Shown here: positions 54,715 to 64,000 of the stretch, piece by piece
How the letters are laid out: each line of letters opens with the position of its first letter
How positions within the stretch are numbered: the stretch's first letter is position 1
Assembly: GCF_042477335.2 (NCBI RefSeq)
Contig: NC_091246.1
Span: 254,805,501 to 254,869,500 of the forward strand
Length of the DNA stretch: 64,000 nt
From: Ovis canadensis
Taxonomy: Eukaryota; Chordata; Mammalia; Artiodactyla; Bovidae
Direction of reading: 5' to 3'
The notes under the pieces: generated by a model
Seen by the model: the letters and a program-made list of their open reading frames with translations, nothing else
What the model was told of the DNA's origin: nothing
The model's database searches: none
Translations under genes and position numbers: made by a program

Positions 54715-55320
54715 AAAATCCCTTTTATTGCAAAGATGTAGTGAAACCAGGGGAACTGAGAAGTTTGGCAATGCTCTAGAGGAAAGCAGTCTGGGCAACT
54801 GGGTTTGCCTCTTGGGGATTGTCAGATCAAAACATCAGGATTAGGAAAGATTCATTCCTTGCAGAGAAAAGAGAACACCAGGGATCTATATCCCCCAAAG
54901 CAGCATCTCCCCAAACAGCAACACTAGGGAAGTTTTAAGCTAAGGGTTCACGCATATTCATGAAGGGGCTTGGACAGTCAACAGAGTCCAAGCTTTAGTT
55001 GACTGAACTCACAGGAGTTGGGAAAGGTTGACATCAGGTTCCAGTTGGCCTGCTGGTTGAGCATTTCGGGCTAATCGTCACCGCTGACACAGAAGTTGAC
55101 ATTTACAACCGATGTATTATCTTTGCTAGTGGTACTGCTCTTGCCTGATAACAATCCCTTATTCTTTTGTTCCCTTAAGATCACTAGTTACTGAGACCTG
55201 GTCTAGGGCAAGCATCGTGGGCAGGCTTAGATCACAGAAGGGCTGGGGCCAAAATGGCTTCTCTTATGGCAAGAAAGCCATGCCTGATGTTCTTTCCCCA
55301 GGGCTCCCTTACCCCATCTG
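54715..55320 (-). mobile_element. LTR fossil, ERV, class unclear
   Basis: Minus-strand layout of an LTR: U3-like sequence from about 55320, and an AATAAA signal in TTTGCAATAAAAGG near 54735-54722. No internal genes adjoin. Confidence 0.45.
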
Positions 55321-55604
55321 GTTACAGAACCAGGTATATTATGTCCTTCCTGTGGGTCCCCGAGGAAGCAGCAGCCGCAGAAGGGAACCTCCTCCCTGGG
55401 TCCCAGCCCGCAGACCACCCGGTGACCACAGGGAGAGCCGCTTCCCCAAAGGTGACCCTGGCCAGATGCAGGGCCTCACAGATCCTCTGTGGTTTGGGAG
55501 GAAGCCTCCTCTGGCCTCCTCCCATAAAGACCGTGGACCACTGGCAGCTGTGGCTCCTTCCCAGAGGGCTCAGAGCTTGGAGTGTCTTAAATGCCAAGTG
55601 AAAG

Positions 55605-55815
55605 TGAACGAGTTAGTGCCTCAGTCGTGTATGGCTCTTTGTGACCCCGTGGACTGTAGCTCGCCAGGCTCCTCTGTCATGGAATTCTCCAGACAAGAAT
55701 GCTGGAGGGGGTGGCCATTCCTTTCTTCAGGGGGTCTTCCCGACCCAGGGATCACACCTGGGTCTCCTGCATTGCAGGTGGATTCTTTACCATCTGAGCC
55801 CCCAGGGACGCCCCA
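55605..55815 (-). repeat. Bov-tA SINE
   Basis: Antisense, AGTGCCTCAGTCGTGTATGG to GAGCCCCCAGGGACGCCCC. Confidence 0.92.
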
Positions 55816-56089
55816 AAGAGCAATACAAGAAGTAAGGGACACATCTTGACATGCAGTCCCCAACCCCCTGCTTTTCGGAAGCTTTTAGCCCAGTGCCGGG
55901 ACCTCATGAAAGCAGCTGGCTCCTGCCACCTCGTTTGAAGAGCGTTCATTTCACAGAGGAGGAGAGAGGCTCGGAGAGGGAGGGTGGCTTTTGAAAGCTC
56001 TCACAGTAGACGCAGCTGACGTGCACCAAACCCAGGCCTCCCCAGGGCCAGGCCCAGCCCCGGCCACGGCACCACTCAGCCTCCCGGCA

Positions 56090-56640
56090 GGGGCGTCTGA
56101 AGAAGCCATTTGCGCAAGACTGCTGCAGGAAGGCGGAGCCCTCCAGGGCCCGAAACTGGGCTCATGTCTAACACTTGGGGATGAACTGTCCGAGGAGACG
56201 CATGTGCTGACCAAGCAAGAGATTTTCTTGGAAAGGGCGCCCAGGTGGAGAGCAGGAGGGCGAGGGAACCCAGGAGAACTGCTCTGCTGCGTGGCTCACA
56301 GTCTCGGGTTTTATGGTGATGGGATTAGTTTCCGGGTGGTCTTTGGCCAATCATTCTAATTCAGAGTGTTTCCATCATCGCTCAGCCAAGATGGATGCTA
56401 GTGAGAGGGATTCGGGGAAGCGGACGGACACGCGGCATCTCCTTTCGACCTTTCCTGAACTCTTCTTGTTGGTGGTGGCTTATTAGTGCATTCCTCATCA
56501 GGATCTCCTGTCATAAAACAACGCCTGCAAGTGGTTACTGTGGTGCCGGGCCAGGGTGCGCGGTCGGTCTCAATCAGTGTGCTTCCCCTGACAAAACCAG
56601 CCGTCCAGCCTGCCGCCAAAATCAGGGTTCCCTGGGTAAG
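56090..56640 (-). mobile_element. ERV1-like LTR fossil
   Basis: Minus strand shows CCATAAAACCCGAGACTG (TATA region), a polyadenylation-like region about 90 nt later, and the TGTTAGACATGAGCCCAG U5 end. This order matches a familiar ruminant gammaretrovirus-like LTR. No primer site or genes adjoin, so solo or truncated. Confidence 0.6.
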
Positions 56641-56649
56641 TGGTCTGCA

Positions 56650-57420
56650 TTGGCACGGAGCTAAGTTCTGCAGGAGGAAATGGGGACTCAGAGGAGTAGG
56701 CTGCCCTCCCTGGGGCGTCCGCAGAAGAAATGGGTCGCCCCGCGCCCCAGTGTCAGTCTGCTCCCCCAGCCGCAGCTGAGCACACGGCTCCCCTGCCCCC
56801 CACCTGCTCAGAGCAAAACTCAGTGAGGAGAGGCACCTTCGATCCCATTCCTGCACCTCCACCTCCCATTCATCAGCAAGTCCTGCCAACACCCACCCCT
56901 TTGTCAAGCGTATGCACGGAGTCCCTGATTTGTGTCAGACACTGCCACAGCCTCCCCTGCCCTCCCCTGCCGTCTCTCCCCGCACCAGTACTCCTCATCA
57001 CGGCTCTGCCTCCTTGCAGCCCTCTCCACTCCAGGTTACTCTGGAGTTTTCCTCTGCTTGCCCGTGGCTGCTGCCTATGTCTGTCTGTTCACCCTTCTAG
57101 TCCCAGCTCCGAGAGCAGCTCCCGGCTTTGCAGAAATGCGTAATGATGCCCTGGGCCCAGCTCTAGTCTCTATGTGATCCTTCCTGGTTTGCCCTGGAGC
57201 CCGGGGTCTCTAATCCTTTGGAGATGCTTAGTCCAGAAGCCACCAAGCCCCAGGTCAGGGGACACCATGTCTGTGCCTGTCACTATGGGACAACGTGCTA
57301 ACGCCGCGTACAAGCCCAGGGTCCTGTGCCTTTCGGGGGCTCCCTGTTCCCACCTGTGCAGGCTTGCCTGCCGTCACGCTATGAGGCTTCTGAGACCCAG
57401 GTTATGCCCCTGCTGTTTAT
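56650..57420. other. Intergenic, nothing firmly recognised
   Basis: C/T-rich with incidental frames; no gene support. Confidence 0.4.
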
Positions 57421-57424
57421 TTTT

Positions 57425-57715
57425 AAATTCTTATTTATCTCTGGCTGTGCTGGGTCTCTGCTGCTGTGCCCAGGCTTTCTCTGGCCGCCTCTCTAATTGC
57501 GGGGCGCAGGCCTCTCACTGCGGCGGCTTCTCTTGTTGCAGAGCAGGGGATCTAGGCACATGGCTTTCAGTAGTTGTAACATGTAGGCTGAGTGGTTGTG
57601 TTATGTGGGTTTAGTTGCTCTAAGACATATAGGATCTTCCTGGACCAGGATCAACCAGTGTCCCCTGCACTGCAAGGCAGATTCTTAACCACTGGCCCGC
57701 CAGGGAAGCCCCATC
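57425..57715 (-). repeat. CHR-type SINE, full length
   Basis: Antisense, ending TTAACCACTGGCCCGCCAGG then GAAGCCCC. Confidence 0.9.
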
Positions 57716-57964
57716 TCTGCCATTCCTCTGGCATTTCAGAAGCATTCTGTACATCACTGCAGAGCCTGCCCGTGGGCACACTCACCTCTGTAGGGGTGTT
57801 TCTGAGACTGTGAGTCTCTGGGCAGGTGTGGCTTCTTCCGTTGCCATTTCTCCAGTGGTGCCAGATACTGTCCCGAGTGCTTTTCCTCTTGTGAGCCTCA
57901 CGACAGTATCAAGCAGGTATTGCTCATGTCGTCATCCTCCTAAAGGTCAATACATGATGCCCAG

Positions 57965-58145
57965 GGGGACTTCCCTGGTGGTCCAGCGGTTAAGACTTCG
58001 CCTTTCAACTTGGAGGGGGGGCAGCTGCGGGTGTTCCGCCCCTGGTCGGAAGCTAGGCAACACAAAACAGAAGCCACATTGTAGCAAATTCAATAAAGAC
58101 TTTAAAAATAGTCCTCATCAAAATAAAAAAATAAATAAATAAATA
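57965..58145 (+). repeat. CHR-type SINE
   Basis: GGGACTTCCCTGGTGGTCCA head, ending in an AAATA-repeat tail (58120-58145). Confidence 0.85.
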
Positions 58146-58675
58146 GAATGTAACTATGCTTTAAAAAGAAAAACGAGAGCCAGGCTCAGTGGCTTGCTCG
58201 AGGTCACAGAGCCTAGAAGAGGGGGCGCAGCTTGAACCAGCGTGCCTAGTACCTAAGGCGGGGCGGGCCGGCCTGGTCTTACCTGTGTGTCTCCTAAGGG
58301 CCAGGCTCCCGGGTGTGAGCGCCTGGTGTCTCAGCATCACCTCTGTGCGTGACTCTGAGCTGTGTCTGGGTCCTGGGAGTCTCGCCTGTGTGGGCGAACC
58401 CACGTGCGTGTCTGAGGTGGTTGTGTAACACGGCCCTGCTGCTTTCCCGGGCGCCCCTGTGTAGCTGCGTCGCAACCCTGGGCGCGACTCCGGGCGGGAG
58501 GGCGGGGGGCGCACCCGCGCTCGCATCTGAGGACTGGATCTCGGAGCGCGCCTGTGTTCCTGCGTCTGCGGGCCGTCCTGCCGCGTCTCGGTCTTCCCCT
58601 CTCTGTGCGCCTCTGCCCCAGGGCTCTCGCGTCGGCCTCCCGCAGCCCAGGCGCGGCGCGGCGGGGCCGGCTCGG

Positions 58676-58690
58676 ACTACAAGTCCCGGC
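58676..58690 (+). promoter_or_regulatory. ZNF143/SBS-type motif
   Basis: ACTACAAGTCCCGGC fits the ACTACAANTCCC consensus bound by ZNF143 at CpG-island promoters. It is 245 bp upstream of the ATP13A2 ATG. Confidence 0.7.
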
Positions 58691-58934
58691 GGCCCGCGGG
58701 GCGCGCGCACGCAGGGGGCGGGGCTTGGGCGCGGGGCGGGGCTTGGCGGGCGCGGGGCGGGGCGCGGGGGGCGCAGACCCGACTGCGGCACCGTGGCCGC
58801 CGCTCCCTCCTCCCGGTCCTGCAGGTGCTGCGGGCGGCCCGGCTCCGCCGCGCCCCGCGCCCCCGGCCTTCCGCCTCGGCCCCTGCCGCGGGGCCTCGCG
58901 ACGCCCGTGCCGGCGATGAGCGCGAGGAGCCGCC

Positions 58935-58944
58935 ATGAGCGCAG
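58935..58944 (+). CDS. ATP13A2: ATP13A2 exon 1, coding part (partial gene)
   Basis: Seen: ATGAGCGCAG followed by the donor gtgagc, in GCCGCCATGA, a strong Kozak context inside a CpG island. It codes M-S-A plus the first base of codon 4. Known: human ATP13A2 starts MSAD with its first coding exon cut at this point, and the gene lies just downstream of SDHB in the same orientation. The product is a P5B-type ATPase of lysosomes and late endosomes that exports polyamines to the cytosol; loss causes Kufor-Rakeb parkinsonism. Inference: identity from ten bases, phase and synteny only. Exon 2 is not recognisable before the window ends, so the remaining exons lie outside. Another CpG-island gene starting MSA is the alternative. 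Confidence 0.7.
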
Positions 58945-59834
58945 GTGAGCGCGCCGCCGGGGCAGACGGGACCCGGGCGCGGTCTGCTTGCCTTTGGGAG
59001 ACCCCACCGCGGGAGCGGCCCCCGGACACCGCGCCCCCCCCTCCACCACCGAAAACCCCGCGCCGGGCACCCCCCCGACTCCAGATCCCAGAGAGGCCGG
59101 GAGCCCGGGGTGGCTCCTTCCTAAAGCCCCGGCGGCTCAGCGCCCGGCGCCGCCGTGCAGAGGGTTAACCGGGGCGCGGGCCTCCGGGTGCGGAGACCGG
59201 CGTCCAGGTGGGAGAGGCGTGGAGGTCGCTGCGTCCGGGCCTCTGAGCGGGTGTTCCTTTGGGCTGAATGAATGAATGGAGCTGGAGGAGCCAAGGGTTC
59301 CTGAATCTCTGGACTGGAGTGTCCTGGGGTACAAATGTCAGTCCAGGCCTCCAGAGGAAGGCTCAGTGCCCTGGTCCAGGGACCACACCGCCCCTGTCAC
59401 CCGTCCCAAGCCGTGTGTCTGGAGGCCACGTAATTTAAATCCTGTCTGCTGCGAAGGGCACCAGTAGACCTCCGGTGTTTAGAGAGGGCTCATCTCTCAG
59501 CCACGGGCCACCAACACCCGAGCATCCTCTCTGCAGCTTCAGACCCTTCGGGCCTCTCCCTCCTGTCTCCCACCTCACCCCCCCCCCCCCCAGCCCCGAC
59601 TCTAGAGTGCAGGCCTGCTGAGGGGCTGTGGCTCTCAGACCCAGATCCTCAGATCAGGGAGCTCCTGGCAGCTTGTGCCTGACTCAGCCTGGCCCCGGAG
59701 AAGCACGGCAAGGGAGGAGGCTGCCCTAGGCCTCCGCGATCATCAGCAGGAAACCCGCGCTTCCGCAGGAAACAAGAGGTTCCCAAACAGCTTTGACTCC
59801 AGTCCCTCGGCTCTGCAGTGCTCGTGGCATTGCC

Positions 59835-60000
59835 CTGGGGCTGTGGAGTCAGACTAGTTTCAAGTCTAGTCTTGACCACTTGGAGCTGTGTGACTTTGGA
59901 CATGTTGATCAACCTCTCTGAGCCTCACTGAAATGGGGATCCTAATCCTTACTTTCTGAGAGGTGGCTGTGAGGGTGAATGGAAGTAATGTGCTCATTCA
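59835..60000 (+). repeat. MIR SINE
   Basis: GTGGAGTCAGACTAGTTTCA, GAGCTGTGTGACTTTGGACA, CTCTGAGCCTCA. Confidence 0.8.
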
Positions 60001-60014
60001 GACCCACTCATTTC

Positions 60015-60195
60015 CAGCTTCTCCCCTTTGAAGCTCTATGAGCCTGCGCAAGGGACCCTGAAGCTGTGTTCCTCAGCTTCCCCAACTGTAAAATGGGGTG
60101 ATAATAGTCCCTCCGTCAGAGGGTTACCTGTGAAGATCGGTTGCTGTTATCGAGAAGAGCAATGCCGTCATTTGTGAAAGTATTCTCATCTCAAG
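60015..60195 (+). repeat. MIR-like SINE
   Basis: CCTCAGCTTCCCCAACTGTA then AAATGGGGTGATAATAGTCC. Confidence 0.7.
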
Positions 60196-60965
60196 CAGCT
60201 AGCGGTCCTGAAAGAGATCAGACACTGCCCTGACCTTCCTGTGCCATCCCTGGGGAGCCTCAGATGCGAGTAGATATAAACACAGCCTTCTGAGTGTGTT
60301 GACAGGTGTTCTGCAAAAGCAGGCCCTGGGCTTGGCCTTGCTGGAATCTAGAGTGTTCCACAGATGTGGCTTCCTCCTTCCCCAGGTTGACTGGGAGAAG
60401 TGACGTGTGTGAGGCAGACACAAGAAAGAACTTCCAGAGGGAACACTGTTTAGGCCCTGGGGGAAGCGAGATGCTGAGGGCGGCTCCAGGTGGGCTCTGG
60501 CGGGGCCCGTCAAGAAGAGGCTGGCCGCTCTGCACCTGCCAGCTGGCCCAGGGCGGGAGAGGGACTCAGCGACCCTTGCCCCGCTGCTTCCGGGCCCTGT
60601 TAGGTCAGTGAGGTGTGCAGCCCTCACTCACGTGTTCGTTCATTCAGTGGGTTCCAGGCGCTGCGAGCAGGAGCGGGTAATGCCTGTGCAGGCCTGACAC
60701 GCTGCTCTCAGCGGAGGCGGGAAGTGGGCAGAGAGGGCTTTGGAATAATGCCCTTTCCAGTTGTGAGACAAGTTGGTGGGCACCACGCTGCAGCCCGGTC
60801 CCCAGCACAGCCGCTGGCCTGGGGGCGTGGAGGCCAGGGAGCAGCTGCTGAGCGCACAGCTGTGGGTTTTCAGACAGGGCAGTGGGAGCGTGGAAGGGAG
60901 CCCGAGAAATGGGTCAGGGCGGAAGCCACACCTCCTTGGCAGAGGAGCCGGTGACGCCCTCCTGC

Positions 60966-61010
60966 ACAGGCCACGCTTCAGGAACTTGCAGGCCACGCTT
61001 CAGGAACTTC
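60966..61010 (+). repeat. Short tandem duplication
   Basis: AGGCCACGCTTCAGGAACTT occurs twice in immediate succession (period about 23 bp). Confidence 0.92.
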
Positions 61011-61134
61011 AAACACCCCCTGGGCCAGCTGCCTCAGGGTTACGATCCTGGAGAGGGGTAAGCCAGAGAGGCTGGGGCCCTTGTGAAAGAACCAGGACCA
61101 CAGTTACCGAGGGGGACGGCAGCGACGGCAGGCA

Positions 61135-61350
61135 TGGAGCTGCGGTTAAGAGCGGGGACCCTACGATCACACCCCCTGGATCACATCCCACCACACACTG
61201 GCTGTGTGCCTTTGGGCGACTTACTCCACCTCTCCGGGCCTCAGTTTCTTAGTCTGTAAAATAGGAATAAAAGCAGTCCCCGCTTGACAGTGGTGAGAAA
61301 TGAGTGAATCGAAGTGTGTCGAGCCCTTGAGCGGTGCCTGGCCTGTGTCA
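61135..61350 (+). repeat. MIR SINE
   Basis: CTGGCTGTGTGCCTTTGGGC, CCGGGCCTCAGTTTCTTAG, GAGCGGTGCCTGGCC. Confidence 0.85.
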
Positions 61351-61374
61351 GCCCCCTTTGTGGTGGTGGTTTGG

Positions 61375-61500
61375 GGTTTTTTTTTTTGACCTTGCAGCTT
61401 GCAGGGGATCTTAGTTCCCCAACCAGGGATCAAACCAGTGCCCTCTGCTGAGGAAGCACAGAGTTCTAACCCCTGGACCGCCAGGGAATTCCCCTGTAAG
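61375..61500 (-). repeat. CHR-type SINE
   Basis: T tract, then GGGGATCTTAGTTCCCCAAC to GGACCGCCAGGGAATTCCC. Confidence 0.85.
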
Positions 61501-62019
61501 GTGCTCTTCCCCTTACACCCGCGGTCAGCCCTAAAGGGGAGAGACCACCGACTCTGACCCCTCAGGAGGCAGGTCTTCAGAGCTGGTGGGGACTCTGGTG
61601 GGAAGGCCAGCGGGGACCGTGGTCTTTGAAGCGGGAACAGAAAAAGGGCTGGGCCTGTCAGGGGCCCAGGCCGGATGGGTCCTGAGCGCCTGGTGTCCTG
61701 CCCCAGGGCGAGCCGCCTGCTCCCACCTGCAGCCACAGACACACACAGACCCACAGCAGAGAGGAGGGCCGCACACACGCAGAGAGCGGGGGGCTCAGCC
61801 CTTTGTCATCTGTGCGCTGCCATCAGGATGGGCAGGAAATGACACCCCGACAAGCATCCCTCAAAAGCCGGGCTGGGCTGGGGCCAGAACGCAAAGGGAC
61901 CACCCCCAGGGGTCTCTGTGGGCCCAGGGGGAAGGCTGACCAGGCGCAGGTGATTGAGAGCTGCAGGCTTCGTGTGTGGGTGTGGGTGTGGGTGGGTGTG
62001 ATGATTGAGAGCCGCAGGC

Positions 62020-62319
62020 TTCGTGTCTCTGTGTATCTGTGTCTGTGTGTGTCTGTCTGTGTGTGTTTGTGTGTGTCTGTGTGTGTGTGTCTCTGTGTGT
62101 GTGTGTCTGTCTGTCTGTCTCTGTGTGTGTGTGTGTGTCTGTCTATCTGCCTCTCTCTCTCTGTGTCTGTCTGTGTATGTGTGTCTGTCTCTCTCTCTCT
62201 CCCTCTGTGTGTGTGTGTGTGTGTCTGTCTGTCTGTCTCTCTCTCTCTCCCTCTGTGTGTGTGTGTGTCTGTCTGTCTATCTGCGTCTCTCTCTCTCTGT
62301 GTCTATCTGTGTGTGTGTG

Positions 62320-62350
<31 letters not shown>

Positions 62351-62436
62351 GTGTGTGTGTCTGTCTGTCTCTCTCTCTCTCCCTCTGTGTGTGTGTGTGT
62401 CTGTCTGTCTATCTGTCTCTCTCTCTCTCTCTGTGT
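62020..62436 (+). repeat. Compound (TG)n/(TC)n/(TGTC)n microsatellite
   Basis: About 417 bp built of repeated modules, each roughly (TG)n-(TCTG)n-(TC)n. All Cys/Val/Ser-rich frames here are repeat artefacts. Confidence 0.97.
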
Positions 62437-62899
62437 ATTCCCCAGAGACTAGGCCCTTCGTGGAGCTGGTGGCGCCTCCATAGCTTTCTGAGCCGCCCAG
62501 TAGCCGGGTGACTTGGCCGTGGTGGAGCCTGGCTCCGTGTAGGTTTGGGTCCTCTTGTTGAGAGAGGCTTCAGGCGGTGCGGGCGTGTGCCCTGCTCTGG
62601 GATGGTGCCCACTGGCCCCCAGAGCACAGGGTCTGGGCCGTGACCTCCTGGCTCCACCGTTCGCTTGGGGACCTTTGTGGCTCAGCCTCAGCTCCCCCGT
62701 TCGTACGAAGCAGCTCCTCCTCGTGTTGCTGGGGAATGAAAGCAGCCCCTTCCTGTGGCAGGTTCGAGCCACTCTTGCCACCCAGGAGGTGCTTAATGGA
62801 CATCGGCAGTTCTGACTCTGATCATTACCATAGTGATTATTACCACCATCCTTAGGTGGAGGCGTGGGGGCTGGAGAGGAGAGAACAGACTGTCTGGTC

Positions 62900-63005
62900 T
62901 GGTCTGATGGGCTTTAAAATCCTACCTAACCTCTCTGAGCCTAACTTTCTTCTGTAAAAAGGGGGTAGTTACTATGCTCACGTGGCGGGGTCACTGTGTT
63001 ACCCA
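62900..63005 (+). repeat. MIR-like fragment
   Basis: CTAACCTCTCTGAGCCTAAC and TTCTGTAAAAAGGGGG. Confidence 0.6.
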
Positions 63006-64000
63006 CATGAGAAGGACCGGGAGTGGAGCCCGCTCGTTGTGGGTCCTTGGGAAACACTGACCCTCCGGGCTGCCTCGGGGTTGGAGCAGCTGCAGGAACC
63101 CAAGTGTTTGGGGGCAGAGCCCCTGAGGGGCTGGGGTATTGCGGCAGGATCAGCTGCCTGGGAAACCTTGGGTTTGTTGGGTGGGAACTTTAGCTCAGGC
63201 CTCTGCAGGGCTCTGTCTGGGGAGGCAGGGAAGGGAGCCCAGAAACTCAGCGGGCTGCTCCCCACCTGCCTGGCTTCCCACCCCCCGCAGCGAGCTCTTC
63301 CTGGGAAACTTGCGGCTGCCCAGCACCACCGCCTTCGTGCCTGCGGGTCTGGGAGGGCCTCGGGCATCGTCATGTCTTAACAGCTTCTCTGAGAGGTCTG
63401 GGGACCGCAGTTGGAGAAACCTTGGCAGAGGCTGGGAGCCCTGAGTCCTACCCCCTGCAGGGCCCCAGATCGCCCCCTGTCTGCCTGCTCTGCGAGGAAT
63501 GTAGCTCTACAGTAGGGAAAGCAGGAGAAACAGAATGATTTCTGCAGTAGAAATGCCCACCGAGTTTCTTTGAACCTCAGTTTACCCATCTTTAAAATGG
63601 GCCCCTTCCTCACAGAAGGAAGCTGCCCGCTGTTCCTCTGGGCCCTGGCACGTGGTAGCGTCTCTCCTCCAGCCCTGGGGGCTTGCTCAGCTCATGCCCC
63701 CCTCCAGCCCACCCGCAGTGACAGGGTTCTTCCTTCCTCCTCCCTCATTTCACCTCCACAGTGAGGCTGCCTTTACGTTTTATTGGTCCAGATTCTCAGC
63801 GTCTCCTCACGGCCAGGGCTGTGCTGGGCAGGAAGGTTAATGAAGGATGAAGAGCCCTGTCCCTGCCCTTGGGGTGGAGACCAGGTGGAAAGTGGGGCAC
63901 AGAGCTCCCAGGAAGGCAGCAGCTGGGTGTATGGGTGCTGGCGAAGCCGGGTGGGCCCCGGCCCCGACTCCTGGCCACAGCCCGTCAGAATTCACCAGGG

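Larger units (their letters stand above)
58440..59190 (+). promoter_or_regulatory. ATP13A2: ATP13A2 CpG-island promoter
   Basis: Very CpG-rich and TATA-less. It contains a cluster of GGGGCGGGG-type GC boxes at about 58713-58775 and a ZNF143/SBS-type motif, ACTACAAGTCCCGGC, at 58676-58690. The island ends in the first intron just after exon 1. Confidence 0.75.
58945..64000 (+). other. ATP13A2: ATP13A2 intron 1 (to window edge)
   Basis: No exon is recognisable here. It contains several MIR-like elements, one CHR-type SINE on the minus strand, a poly-C run near 59578-59592, a 24-bp tandem duplication near 60966 and a long TG/TC microsatellite. The intron call depends on the exon 1 assignment. 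Confidence 0.6.

Noticed and set aside
55217-55849. 210-codon plus-strand frame
   Set aside because: The second half is Bov-tA antisense, the first half abuts an LTR-like fossil; no gene support.
58294-59070. A 258-codon minus-strand frame and others over the ATP13A2 promoter
   Set aside because: GC-driven, low-complexity Arg/Pro/Ala sequence with no domain; overlaps promoter motifs.
61803-62511. Cys/Val/Ser-rich frames up to 226 codons
   Set aside because: Entirely translated TG/TC microsatellite.

Overview
The window is nuclear DNA from a ruminant (bovid-type artiodactyl). Dozens of Bov-tA/Bov-A2 SINEs, BovB (RTE) LINEs, CHR-type tRNA-derived SINEs and ruminant L1 3' ends are recognisable, and this mix is confined to ruminants. 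The species cannot be fixed from sequence alone. Most open reading frames here are SINE, LINE, microsatellite or CpG-island reading frames, not genes.

Two host genes are supported, both on the + strand. (1) SDHB, the iron-sulfur subunit of mitochondrial complex II, is complete. Eight coding exons between 19067 and 50531 join to exactly 843 nt (280 residues plus stop), every junction is GT/AG, and all eleven Fe-S cysteines and both LYR-type motifs are present. Its CpG-island promoter (about 18720-19640) carries a 21-bp tandem GC-box repeat, GABP/NRF-2-like, NRF-1-like and CRE-like sites, and a YY1-type site over the start codon. (2) The first coding exon of ATP13A2 (ATG at 58935, ten coding bases, then a donor) lies in a second CpG island. 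The call rests on the first residues MSA, the exon phase and the known SDHB-ATP13A2 neighbourhood. Its first intron fills the rest of the window.

Layout: 1-18.7 kb is intergenic, rich in repeats, with three or four retroviral LTR fossils, one of which still has a tRNA-Pro-type primer-binding site and leader. It also holds one possible minus-strand first exon coding a signal peptide (12574-12488). 18.7-50.7 kb is SDHB; introns 1 and 2 hold large BovB insertions carrying nested SINEs, and L1 pieces. 50.7-58.4 kb is intergenic, with L1, SINEs and two more LTR fossils. 58.4-64 kb is the ATP13A2 promoter, exon 1 and intron 1, with MIR elements and a 0.4-kb TG/TC microsatellite.

The two genes are functionally separate (respiratory chain; lysosomal polyamine transport). 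They share orientation and neighbourhood only. The best leads are the unknown signal-peptide exon, the weak SDHB exon 5 donor followed by a G-quadruplex-capable G-run array, the composite SDHB promoter, and the ZNF143-type motif upstream of ATP13A2.
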